DNA of 64,000 nt, taken from the NCBI GenBank assembly GCA_023238725.1, contig CM041546.1, positions 16,445,492 through 16,509,491 of the forward strand, in the 5' to 3' direction. The stretch's first letter is position 1. The number at the start of each line of letters is the position of its first letter. The notes beneath the pieces are model-generated. The model searched no databases and was not told the DNA's origin. It saw only the letters and a list, made by a program, of their open reading frames with translations. The position numbers and the translations under genes were made by a program. Positions 51,468 to 62,688 of this stretch are shown here, piece after piece. This stretch comes from Scortum barcoo. Its lineage: Eukaryota > Chordata > Actinopteri > Centrarchiformes > Terapontidae.

Positions 51468-52631
51468 CGTGTGCATGTACGTGCGTGTGTATTGCATCTC
51501 AGAGTGCACGGCTTTCTGAGTGCAATGGGAGTGCACTACTATGGACGCACACTTGAGCTGAAGTGTGCAGAGTGTAGCTGAAGTGCAGCCAAGTCTGGCT
51601 TCCAGTCCTGCTTGGAAGCCCTATAATCTACTCTCTACTATTCTAGCTCTCTTTTCTCTCCCTCTCCATTTTCCTCACTTCCCTCTCCTTGTCTTTCTAT
51701 CTCCGTCTCGCTATCAATTTAATATTTTCATTCCCTCTTCATTGACTGAGCCAGCCGCCCCCATCTCCCCACTGTCTCCCTATTAAATCTCTTTATCCTG
51801 GTTCTGAGAATGAAGACGCACGGATCAGCGTCGTCGCTGGCTGGCTTCTGGACTTTCCTTCATACTTGGCTCACCCCCTCCCTGCTGTGCAGTGAAGAGA
51901 ATGAAATAAGGGAAGACGACATGTAACCACCAGTAGTCTTGACCTTTATCAAGCTCCAGCGCCTGAGGCAGGGTGAATGAGACATTAAGGAAATGACTGA
52001 GCATTATTAACCCTTACTTACTTACACACACATACACACACACACAGAGATACACACACACTGTCTGGTCTGAACAACAGCTCAGATGCCTATTTCTTTG
52101 GCCGGCACTTTTCTGACGCTAAAGCCAAATGATCAGACTGGGAATAACACTTATGCATTCTGCGTCACGTCACTTTGGAGGGAGAAGAATGGCAAGACCG
52201 GCCCAGCCTGCCAGCTCAGATTGTTTAACTGTGATTGATCCCTTGTTGAGCTCCAGCTTCCCAGCACTCCTGTGAATGCCAAGTCCTGTTGAGAATTGAT
52301 GCTTCGTTATAAACCACCCCGCACAAGTTCTTCAAATGATGCATCAGCCTCTGAGAGAAAGCTGGACCTGCGAGAGCCAGATGTTAACCCTGACGGCTGC
52401 AGTCCCAGCCAAGCCGTACGACTAATGATAGATCGTTTCCCCGTCTCTCGCTCCTTCTTCTGTCTCGCTCTCTTTAGCCCGTGTGCTCGACTGGCGCATG
52501 TGCATGTGTGGCCATCCTTCTACTCCAGTCAATCAATGAGCAGAGACAATTCCCCGAGTGACATTTACGGAGAAGAAAGAGAGCCATTTATCACTTTAGT
52601 TTTGGGATAATAAAAGAATGACTGAATGAGC

Positions 52632-52670
<39 letters not shown>

Positions 52671-54675
52671 AGGGAGAGAGAGCAGGCAAGAGAAAGAAAG
52701 AGAGAGAGAGCTAAAGATGAAAAGGGGATTTCAAAAGCACATGAAAGGAGCAGGAGAAATGAGCGAGGGAAGAGGGAAATGAGTGATAAAAAGGCTACTT
52801 TGTGGGGAGGACTGAGAGTGTGAAATAGAACAAGTGAGGAGAGAAGAGAAGGCCATGAGTGACTGACAGTGAAAAAGAGAGCACGAGAAAGAAGGGTATG
52901 TAAAAAAAAAAAAAAAAAGAAAGAAAGAAAAAAAAAGCCTGGGGTACGGAAAGGGGTTGGAAAAAAAAGGCAGAGAGACAGAGGAGGGGATAGAAAAAGG
53001 CTCTCATGCAGAAAGAAAAGGAAGGAGAGAGGGGGAAGAGGAACAGATGAAAAAAAAAAAAAGGTCCAAGAGAAAGGGGGAGAGAAAGGACAGCGAGACA
53101 GACGTGCTGGGTTCATTCAGGGCTATGAGCAGACACAGAGTTCAGACCTCACACGGTCAGCATACTAAACACCGGACCCAGTGTCCTGACCCAGATTCAT
53201 GCCACTGACATACAAATCCAATTGGGGAAGGAAGAATTTCACCGCCACCACCACCACCATCCCCCAGCCTGACCATACCTCCACCCTCGAACCCACAAAA
53301 ACACACGCCCCCCCCCCTCCCCCCCCTCCTCCTCGATCCCAGCTGGTCTTCGTAGTCACCTCGTAACCCAACAACCTCGCCCCAATCCTGTAACCTCGCC
53401 ACACATATGCTGGCTCCCACAAAGATTTGCTCACACATGGGTTGTTTTAACCGTACAAATGTGCACGCCCAGGCAGAGCCACACATGTAACATGATTTCT
53501 CTCCAAGGTCGACTTCCTCTTTCCAGCTCAGGTGAGCAGACATCACAGCTCGGCGGGGTGCTGCGCTGCTTCCTGACCAGCCAGCTACCCGAGGTGACCT
53601 CCAGAGCTCCATCCATCAGCCACGGGCCCCTGGCTCAGCCGCAGCACATCCACCGTCCATTAGCATAACAAGCATTTTTCTTGAACATAACTCTCGCTAA
53701 TCCTCCTCTCCGCTGCCCTCCCATTTTTTTCTATCCACCTGCTCCTATCAGTCAACGTTAACTACATTTCCCTTTGTGAGGCGGCTCCCTCCATCACTTG
53801 CCGGGACCGCCAAGCTCAGGTAAACTGATCGACGGGCCTTATACGCGCCCCTCTCCCCTCCCACAATCCTTTGGCTCATGACAGGGGCTTGATGGACAGG
53901 CAGAGGGGGAGCAAGGGACCCGGCACGTGGCTGCCAGGAAGGGTCCGGAGATGGAGTGTTGTGAAATACGCCGTTTAGCTTGGCATACATCATCTCCTTC
54001 TCAGGGACGGACATGGCAATATGCGCGCACGTAAACACACACATTTGACACGCGTGCACATGCACACGGCCATCAATCCCTTGCATACAGGAAGAGATAT
54101 CCGACGTAGAGAAAAATTGAATTAGGAAATATGGCCACCATGATTTGTGGGAAGCGAGTTTTGTGGCCGGGAGAGAGAAATACAGCTTGGAGCGCACTTC
54201 ATCTTATAACGGGAGCAAAGAGGAAGAAGCATCTGTGTTGTTTATCTAAAGCTCCCATCTAGTTATAATAACTTGATTTGAAATATTCATATACATGTAT
54301 GACAAGATCAGGCCCATTATGTTGCTCTCTTGGCGGGGCTTCACTGAATGGACTGAATGGAAACCCATCACTCAGTGTAAATTATGAAGACAAGATACAT
54401 TACATAAGCCTATAGATGGGCATAAAGAGGAGTATTATTGTAGCCTGACATCAATCATGGCAACACACCTTCTATAGTGTCATCAGTATGATAATATGCT
54501 ATAGGCTATTTCAAGGATAAACCCACCATTATAATATTTCACAAAGCATTTAACCAAAGCAAAACACATTAGGCTTCGTGTAGTGTGCATCATTGAAAGG
54601 CATTATATGGCTTATGTTTTAGATGGATCTATAAGTATACAAATGGTGCTTGAATCATAATGGACCATAAATCAT
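50465..54675. other. intron 1 segment, purine/pyrimidine-rich repeats
   Basis: The stretch contains (GT)n at 51444-51467 and 52634-52669, long A/G-rich DNA at 52670-53110 with several poly(A) runs, a C-rich run at 53308-53330 and conserved-looking unique DNA at about 54060-54240. Long frames across 52565-53116 come from the purine bias. Confidence 0.55.
52634..52669. repeat. (GT)18 microsatellite
   Basis: An uninterrupted GT tract leading into GA-rich DNA. Confidence 0.96.
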
Positions 54676-54683
54676 AAACCTAC

Positions 54684-54991
54684 AAGGGCTACAATTTGTT
54701 TGACCAAAAAAGGTCATTTGTACAATAAACCAATTAATTGTTTAGTCTAAAAAATGTCAGAAGACTGCGCAGGAGCCAAAGATGACCTCTTGAAAAAGTT
54801 GGCTTTGTCCAAAATGCTGCTGTCAAATATGCAAAAAAAAATTAGAAAAAAAAAGATATAAAACCAAGAAAAGCAGCAAAACTGATAAATCACTTAGACG
54901 GTGAATCGATGGTGATCGCTTGTTGAATCGTGAACAACTCCCACTCTGCTAATCATCCGATATGATTAATCAACTTATTGTTTCCGCTCTA
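54684..54991 (+). mobile_element. hAT-like non-autonomous element (copy B) with 8-bp target-site duplication
   Basis: It begins AAGGGCTACAA, contains CCAATTAATTGTTTAGTCTA, AAAATGTCAGAAG, AGAAAAGCAGCAAA and ATTAATCAACTTATTG, and ends CCGCTCTA. The flanks AAACCTAC (54676-54683) and CAACCTAC (54992-54999) match at 7 of 8 positions. An 8-bp duplication and TAG-type termini are hAT hallmarks. Confidence 0.7.
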
Positions 54992-56494
54992 CAACCTACC
55001 GCATCGCCCTGCAGATTACGTCTTTGTTGGCCAATGTGACAACACATTCCACAGTGATGCCCAAACAGTGCATGGTCTGCATCTAATCAGAAATATATGA
55101 GGCACATCTTTAAATACAAATAAATAGCACATTCATAGTACGTTACGGCTGTTAAAGGTGTACGCTAAATATGTAGGAGCAGGCCAGCCCGAGGCCACCT
55201 CGCTGTGATAGGGGTGATTGCCGGAGAGCAAAGTGGAGCTGAGCAGGCCCTGTAGTGGTGGGGAAAAAGACAGAGAGTCGACCCAGCGTGACTACCGCCT
55301 GCCTGAGTGGAGCAGCCTGCCTGCAATTAAGGTGGAATCAGGGAGAAATCTGCGCTGCCTTGATAATGAGCCTCGTCTGAATTATTAACGAGAGCTGTTC
55401 CCCCGGGACCCAAGCTCCCACTGAGCCCATCAACCCCCCCAACACACCCACTTGCACACACACACAAACACACACACGCAGACACACACTTGTACACTGA
55501 TGCAGGGGGGAGGGGAGAGAAAGGCACTCCTAAACATCCACACTCACGCACGGCGAGGATCACACATGTGCACGATGACTTGACACAGATGAGCAACAAG
55601 CATGCCGCTACGCACTGAGAGCAGAATTTCTGCCGCCACGAAGACTGGAGTGAGTATCCGAAGCCATTTGCAACATTCGTAACACAAACAACATTTCTCT
55701 AGGACAAAATAACTTCATCCACTGTCATCAGATTGAAACTGACAGACTTTTCTCTGTAGTAGAATAAGCTACTTCAACACGACACTTAACTGAATTTGAA
55801 AATCGCCAGACATCTCACATAATAGAAGAACCCTTCTGATGTGTGAATCCCGTCCATTCAGCTTGCCCTACCGATCAAGCATGTGTAATAACAATGGGCA
55901 TTTGCTTAACCGCATTACGTTGCAAAACAGCATACCGAGGTATTTCATTTCTAAGCCAGTTATTAGATGATGAGTCATGTATTGCCTATTAGTCATTTTG
56001 GAAGGTATTTATGGTCATGAATGAAAAATGCTTTATTCCAAGACGTGTATTCTGGGAGTAATATTACTATTAACTCTGACAAAAGATCTTAAAGCCCTCC
56101 CTCTGTTCACATTCAGCACTAAACTGGAGGAATATAAGCCATAAATGGGAGTTTTTATTAGCAGGACTACAAGTCACAGGGATAGTGGTGTCAATAGATT
56201 GTGGCTGGAGGGTAAGTGAGCGGGAACACAGTGACTTTTATTCCATTTTATTGAAATGTGGGCATCGTGGCTGTATGCCTAGAGCTCACTGTATGTCCAG
56301 CAGCACTAGCATGACATACGGGCCCCTCAACAGAAGAAGACCCTCTTTCTGTTCCCTCCTTTCCTCCCCAATTTCATAACCCGTTGCCTGGAAATAAAAG
56401 GGATGTGTTATAATCACTCAAGGCTGCCCTCCCCACCACCCTCCCTCCCATCAAATCTCCATGACATCAAACTTACACCGCCTGAGAGAGAAAT

Positions 56495-56550
56495 ACACAA
56501 ACACACACTCACAAACACACACACAAACACACACACAAACACACACACAC
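56495..56550. repeat. compound (CA)n/(CAAA) microsatellite
   Basis: CA blocks of 8-12 bases are regularly broken by CAAAC, giving a higher-order unit of about 14 bases repeated several times. Confidence 0.9.
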
Positions 56551-57796
56551 ATTCTGTCCCTGCAGCTGTGAACGGTTTTGCCAAAAAATCCGCGGGCGCG
56601 CTTACCAAACAGAGCCACGCCTTCCACATGAGCCAATCGCCGCGAGTCAGACAGGTTTCAAAACAAATCAGACAGCAAAACAGCACCGCAGAAAGTCGCT
56701 TCCGCTCTCGGTCAGCCCCCTCCTCTCCCAAAAATGGTTCACCCCACCCAAGAACAGAGTGTTCCTCCATGGGTGGTTTGAGGAGGCACAAGTGTGTTTC
56801 GTGCAAATGCGTGTGTGCATGAGCCAGAGGGAATAGTGGAAACCATCACCCTAAATAGTGCAATGGGAAAAGAATGACAATTTCTCTATGCGTCACTGTG
56901 CTTCTTTAGTTTAGGGGGGGAGAAAGAACTGAAAGAAGTATTTAATATTCTGAGAAATGTCACCAAACCCAAAAAAATAAAATAAAATAGCAGAGCCATG
57001 GGTAATAGGCTTGGTAAGAAATGCTTCAACAGCTGAAGTTCAGTTCAGCTGAGAAGAACATCCAAATTAGTTCAACCCTGTCGAATTGGGAACTTGACGG
57101 TCTCATCCCCATGTATTCTGCTCCAAAAGACCTAGTAGCTGGGAGGAGTCGAGCTGGGGAAAATCCAGCATTGTTATCCTATTATCTCTGAGATAATGTG
57201 AGATATGAGATTTCTCTTAGATAAGAGGAGGCACGCTGCTTAAGGCAGTTTGGATCCCTGGCAGGAGACTGCTAAAGCTCAAAATCCTGACGCCACAGCC
57301 CCCTCGAGAAAGACTCCTCACCTCAATTGGCCTTCATGCCAGAAAAACCACTAAGACAGAAAAAATGTATAGGATGGCTGATAGATGGATGGAGCGAAAG
57401 AGAAAGGCGGAGAGATTAAAGACGAGGTAGCATGGGTGTCTGCTAGATGGAGTGATAAAAAGAGAGCGAAGTAATATCAAAGGCAAAATTATATTGTTTT
57501 TCATATTACTGTCTCCTGATTGCCGTCTCCCATATTTGAATGCGTGCCCATGCTTTGGTAATTTGCATGTACATTAATCATTTTCGGAGAGAAATGAACT
57601 GCCACGGCTGCCTGCAAGGCTGCAGGGGGAAAGGCAGTGAGAACGGGCTTCTTGGCATCAGATACCCGACTGAACCTGAATATACTGCCTGAACCCAACC
57701 TGGCTCCGGCTGCAGGAGCCAAGGGGAGATGTAAGGTGCTCATAATCCTACACCATAAATCTGTCCAGCATGCATCATCATATGCTCTCATTTTCT

Positions 57797-57840
57797 GAGT
57801 GTGTGTGAGTGTGTGTGTGTGTGTGTGTGTGCGCATGTGT
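57797..57840. repeat. (GT)n microsatellite
   Basis: An imperfect GT tract with a pure core at 57809-57831, in inverse sense to the CA tract about 140 bases on. Confidence 0.95.
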
Positions 57841-57974
57841 GTCTGTCGCACTCTCAAATTACTCTGCTCCCCTGAGCCAAGACGGAGGATAAAATATGAA
57901 TCAGCTGAAGTCTAGGATAGTTTCCAGTCTCTCCAGACTCCCCAACCATCATCAAACGACACGAGCATGCATTC

Positions 57975-57976
<2 letters not shown>

Positions 57977-58062
<86 letters not shown>
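57977..58062. repeat. (CA)n microsatellite, longest in the window
   Basis: Two pure CA blocks (57977-58023 and 58025-58062) are split by a single G, 86 bases in all. It should be highly polymorphic. Confidence 0.97.
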
Positions 58063-58063
<1 letters not shown>

Positions 58064-61000
58064 GCAACTCTACACACTCAGAAAGTTTCAAGTCTCTCCA
58101 CTTCATGCTAAGCTTCTGTCAAACACACTCTCTGCTGCACATTTGACATTCATATACCTCATATTTGACAAGTGTCTCTCTGCTGCAGCTGCTGGAGCCC
58201 GTGCATAGTGACAGGATTACAGGAGTCTGCCTGTCTCTGTACCTATAAATCAATTAGATAAAGTGATATGATCCAACACCGTGATAAATATTGCTGCCTG
58301 TGGAGACAGGGGTTATGCGCCTTTACAGAAGATAAGACTTTACATATGCCTGGAGAGACATCTTTCTTTCTTTCCTCTTCATTTCCTCGCATGCCGTCCA
58401 CCTCTCCTTTTCACTGCTCTGCGCCTGCTGTCACATTTCTCTCTTTTTTTTTTTAAACTCAGTCCTACTGGTCTGTCTGACTTCCGTCAATAGAGGAAGC
58501 TCTGTGACCCTTTGCCCTGCCGGCCCTGTACAGACCGCTACCTAAAGACACTTTATAAATAACAGCCGAGTCGCTTTGGATTAAAGTGTCTGAGTGACTG
58601 CCTGGCACCCTTGCCGACCTGCTACGCAATCCCGTGGCATCTGACTGCCCCAAACACCAGAAAAAGCCCTGTGCTGTGAACACATAGAGAGGGGACTAAG
58701 TGTTGTATATTAAAGCAGACAGAGACACACAAATTCCACCCAGATGCTCCGTTGCTGCAAATTGCACACAAACAAAATATAATGGGGTGGTATCTTAAAG
58801 GCGTGCATCACACATTTAATGCTTAATATAGCCAAAGTGTCTGTGTATTATGGATTGTTGTATCCCATAACAACCCATGCTGACATATACAATAAAGAAA
58901 ACCCCCGCCAGCTGAACAATGGCATTACCAAACCCCCTTGAAGTTAATGAACTTCTGGGCACCCACAGGGCAATCCCCACGCCAAGTTTCCTTTAAAACA
59001 CAACATTAGAGGCATTATGAAGTCAAGAGCGAGACTACGCACCATTCTCTGCAGTGACACGCTGTCAGACCAATCAGCGGGCCCAAACACACATGCCTAT
59101 AGAAGTAGACAGCCCCTCCCCCTGCACTAGCCCCCACAAAATTACACAAGAGACACACACACATACACACACACACTTCCATCCCTGACGCTTTGTTGCA
59201 ATTGACATGTACTCCTCCCACACACAAATGCAGTGTGCATCCACATGCACCCATGGATGCTTGCACTCAGATGTAATTAGCCATAAAGACATAAAACACA
59301 AGCGTACATACGGGGCTCCAGAATCAAACGCTAACTTTAGTCCAGCATCCTGCAGATTTCTTGGTTAAATCAGCTTAGTACACTGGAAAATAAAGGGCAG
59401 TGAAGTTGACACTAATCTACACTGCAGTGGTGACTAGCACCCCAGTGGAAAGTGTAATCGGGTTCACCAGTAGACAATTCTACGTAACCTCCCTTCAGTA
59501 AGGAGGCGATTAGGAAGCCATGACCTCAGAATGCTGCAGCCTTCCTAGAAGTCAGAAGCCATTAGGTATTTATAGGAGCTTAATGGTGCTGTCTAGGTGT
59601 ACTGGCTGTCTAGTACCCATCATCAAGCCAGCATCACATCTTTTCCAATACCAGTCATGGCAGCATAATTTACCACACACAATCTGCTCTGGGAGCTTAT
59701 TTTCCTAGAACCGCCACGTATACTCCGGGTTCGATAAACTCGTCTCGGGGAGGTGGGTGAGGGGGGGGTTCCTTTGCTTTTAGCTGGACATCCCCCCACC
59801 TACCGCCGCCACTGCAAACGCCAACCCAACACTTTGCCCCCACCCGCCTGTCTGCCCGCCTCCTACGCAGACTGCCAAGCTATACCCCTTAATTTCATAT
59901 TATTTCATCAGCAGCTTAACAACAATTCTTTTATCTTTTTTCTCTCCCTCTTTCCCTGTCACAACAGAGAACAGCACACTGTTTTGCATCAAATGCTTTG
60001 CCCGTGCGTGATATTGTTGATTGAGATGAAAACGCGGTGGATGATACAAGTAGTGTTTTCCAACTGACAAATGCGGCTGTCAAATATAATAGCCTCATAT
60101 GATTGTAAAATGACATGTATGAGAGTGCACCTGTTTTGTGTGCGAGTGAAGGGGGAGGTGGTCCGATTTTGTCCTATGTTCACCGGCTGAATTTGAACAT
60201 GTGACTTCCCATTAATGCTGTCAAACAAGACGACTTCACATGCAATCGTATTGTTGATCTCTCATGAAACAGACACTGTTTTATGTGTCCACACTCTCTT
60301 TAAAGTCCGTAACTACCTTAATAATTAGTATGTAAATTTCTTCTCATGCAGTGTAAAAATGGGTTCAACGCAGCATGCAAAAGTTACGATTTACGGACCC
60401 ACTGTCACATTCCCAACAACAAAAATATTCTATGGGGCTCCATTATGTATTCAAAATCAGGCAGATTCAAATGGGATCCTCATTTGACGAGCCAAGTTCA
60501 CTTACAGCATCAACACATTTGCATCAGAAATCAGGGTTTAACTGTGCGTACGTGTGCGCCGCTGTGTGACAATATTTCCATCTACCCTTGGTTTGCTTCC
60601 TGGAAGTAAGCTACACATGTGACTCCTAAGTATCTGTTTACATCGCCACTTTGTCTCAGACAGCAACCAGGTCAGCCCTGTTACTGACATTATGGCTGCC
60701 TGCTTTAAACAACTTACCTAATGCCCCGTCATTACCTGGAATGGGCCCCGTGTCTTGCCTGTGGCCTGAAATAGTCCAGGACCTCAGACTGCCACAGTCA
60801 ACCCCCCTCCACAAATTAGCAGTTTCATAAATAGCATACTGGGACTTTGGCGCTAAAGATAAAGAGGCCCCGAGGTTTAAAGGCTCTTGGCACAAGTGCC
60901 GGGCTAATGAAACTAAGTCTACCTGGAGACACACCTTGGCTGGGTTCAGTTTAATGGGACAGGCTTATGGTGTCAGTCAGGTGCTCGTGATTATGGCTGA

Positions 61001-62193
61001 GGACGAGAGAGAGGGCTGCTAAAGGTGACAGAGTTTATCTTAAGCAACAGCAACACAAACAGGTTTTTACAACAGACCGATTCCTCAGAAAGTCAAAAAT
61101 ATGAATGCACGTTGTTGATCATGTGCCATTGCTCTGATTGTTGAGTGAATTGAATGATATGAATGCCGCACCTAGACGGTTGTTGGCAATATCATGTGAC
61201 GCTGCCAACTGAACAATAGTTCCTGTAAGTATTTAATGGGATAAATTTAGATAAGCATTAAGGCCCATTCAATAATTGGTTTACACTGGAAAAGAAAATA
61301 TGGCTGCCTAATGTGAAGTCATCCCTAAATCCAGTTTGGTGGTCTGGCTTTTGTTAAACCCTTTATATCACTCAGACAACAAGACTGCTCTTGTTCTGTA
61401 CAGCCTCTAACTTCTCCCACATCGCCATGGAAATGGCAGTCTCTGCAGATGCAAACTTAACATCTACAGTGTGGTCTCAAGGTCTCAGCTCAGGTGCACC
61501 ATCAGAACAAGCGCCGCTGCCCCGCTAATCTCCCCCATCCCCTCTCCCTGACCTCAGATGGCCATAATGAATAGAAACAAGATGAGGCTGGGAGCAGAGG
61601 CTGATAACATGGGCAGATGTCCAGGAGGTTACTCTAGGCTCTCAGCCAGACAGGCAGTTGTGGTGGACTGTGGTCAGCTGCGAACAGCCCTCTGAATATT
61701 TACATCGTGGCCAGCTGACCTGTGATCTCCTACAAGTGTCCCTCTGTTGATTCTCGGTCTCTGCTCTTAACTGATACCCAGTTCCTGCTGTTTAACCGCC
61801 ACATTTATTGGCAGCAGATATGGAAATAAATCATTGACCACCGTGGCCCCGCTGGAAGGATTTCATGCACTACTACGGACGAGGTTACCCACCACGAGCC
61901 GCTGTCTGCAGCTGGGATGAGCGCAGCCTTGTTACACACGCACAGCGAGTGACTCCACTCCAGTCTATTACATTCTGCCATCAATGATCTATTAGAGTGA
62001 CTGACGGCGGTAATGAACTAAGACAAGATAACGCATGGCACCATTCACGCGTAACCGACGCGGAATCCCATGGTGACATGTGTATGGCACGAGGGGCGAA
62101 AGAAAAAACACAATGACTAAGTGAATAAGGATAATACTCGATATTATCACCTGACACTCTGTGATTAACACGTCAATAGCGGCGGTTTTGTCC

Positions 62194-62202
62194 CCTTACC
62201 TT
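62194..62202 (-). other. foxo6 exon 1 splice donor
   Basis: On the minus strand the exon ends AAG and the intron begins GTAAGG, a near-consensus U2 donor. If unspliced, the frame would add eight residues and stop, so splicing is required. Confidence 0.9.
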
Positions 62203-62688
62203 CCAGCCGGCTGAGCTGTTACTGTCGCCCTTATCCTTGAAATAGGGCACGTAGCGGACCATCCAGTCGTAGATCTGTGACAGCGTGAGTCTCTTTTCTG
62301 GGGTGCTCTCAATGGCGCGGGTAATGAGATCCGCGTAGGACTGGTTCCCCCACGCGTTCCGCCGCGAGGACTTGGCTTTGCGCAGCGGTCCGGTCACATC
62401 GAGCGCCGCGCCGGCCAGGCATGGGTGCGTCGCGCCGGCGGGTGCCGGGGCGCCGGCTGGATGCTTCAGCTCTGCCGGCGTTCCGCCCACGAGCCCCGCT
62501 CTGCAAGCCGGGACGTCCTCCGGTTCCACCTTGATGCTGGCCAGCGGAAGACCCCCGCTGACCTCGTGTCCACCGGGGAAATCCTCCGGGCACGGCAGCG
62601 GCCAGGTGCACGAACGAGGCCGGCTCTGCGGCTCGAAATCCGAGTCAACCTGATGAGCGTCCAACTCGTCGTCCTCCATCATCAGCAT
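62200..62688 (-). CDS. foxo6: foxo6, coding exon 1 (Akt site 1 and N-terminal half of the forkhead domain)
   Basis: FoxO transcription factors bind DNA through a forkhead domain and are excluded from the nucleus after Akt phosphorylation. This exon encodes residues 1-163. The Akt/14-3-3 site RPRSCTWP is at 23-30, with the acceptor Thr at 28. A sumoylation-type motif IKVEP is at 52-56. A Gly/Ala/Pro-rich linker follows, and the forkhead domain starts near residue 109 (SRRNAWGNQSYADLITRAIE). The wording IYDWMVRYVPYFKDKG (139-154) is what I recall for FOXO6; FOXO1, FOXO3 and FOXO4 have IYEWMV. The exon ends after Lys163 with donor G|GTAAGG, at the conserved FoxO splice position, phase 0. The first ATG (62686-62688) directly follows an in-frame TAA, so it bounds the reading frame. 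A better Kozak context lies at codon 4. Exon 2 lies 24.9 kb away on the same strand. FoxO identity is near certain; the FOXO6 paralogue call is strong but made from memory. Confidence 0.93.
62330..62660. promoter_or_regulatory. CpG-rich patch over foxo6 exon 1
   Basis: This is the only dense CpG cluster in the window; I count about 14 CpGs in the 80 bases 62391-62470. It overlaps the coding part of exon 1 and is sharply bounded by A/T-richer DNA on both sides, as expected of a CpG island at the 5' end of a developmental gene. The transcription start itself is not visible. Confidence 0.65.

Larger units (their letters stand above)
55000..62193. other. intron 1 segment next to exon 1
   Basis: The stretch has compound CA repeats at 56495-56550 and 57977-58062, a GATA-site cluster at 57174-57224, an octamer/homeodomain patch at about 57500-57620 and mostly unique DNA from 58100 to the donor. 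No exon-like segment is recognised. Confidence 0.55.
37269..62199 (-). other. foxo6: foxo6 intron 1 (24.9 kb, phase 0)
   Basis: The intron lies between the donor GTAAGG (62194-62199) and the acceptor, a pyrimidine-rich tract ending CTCTCTGCAG (37269-37278). It divides the forkhead domain between Lys163 and Asn164, the position known for vertebrate FoxO genes, and exact joining keeps the frame (AAG|AAC). No further exon is recognisable inside. It contains two hAT-like elements, one LINE-like fragment, many microsatellites and several conserved-looking non-coding stretches, listed separately. Confidence 0.9.

Noticed and set aside
52565..53116. 183-codon minus-strand frame with long Phe/Leu/Ser runs
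   Set aside because: It comes from a purine-rich tract with poly(A) and (GT)n; the composition is pure simple-sequence bias.
59720..59740. tRNA B-box-like word GGGTTCGATAA
   Set aside because: No matching A box or cloverleaf around it; no tRNA gene found in the window.
60635..60641. FoxO core site TGTTTAC in intron 1, possible autoregulation
   Set aside because: A 7-mer is expected about eight times by chance in both strands of 64 kb, and others occur in the intergenic part and in the coding exon.
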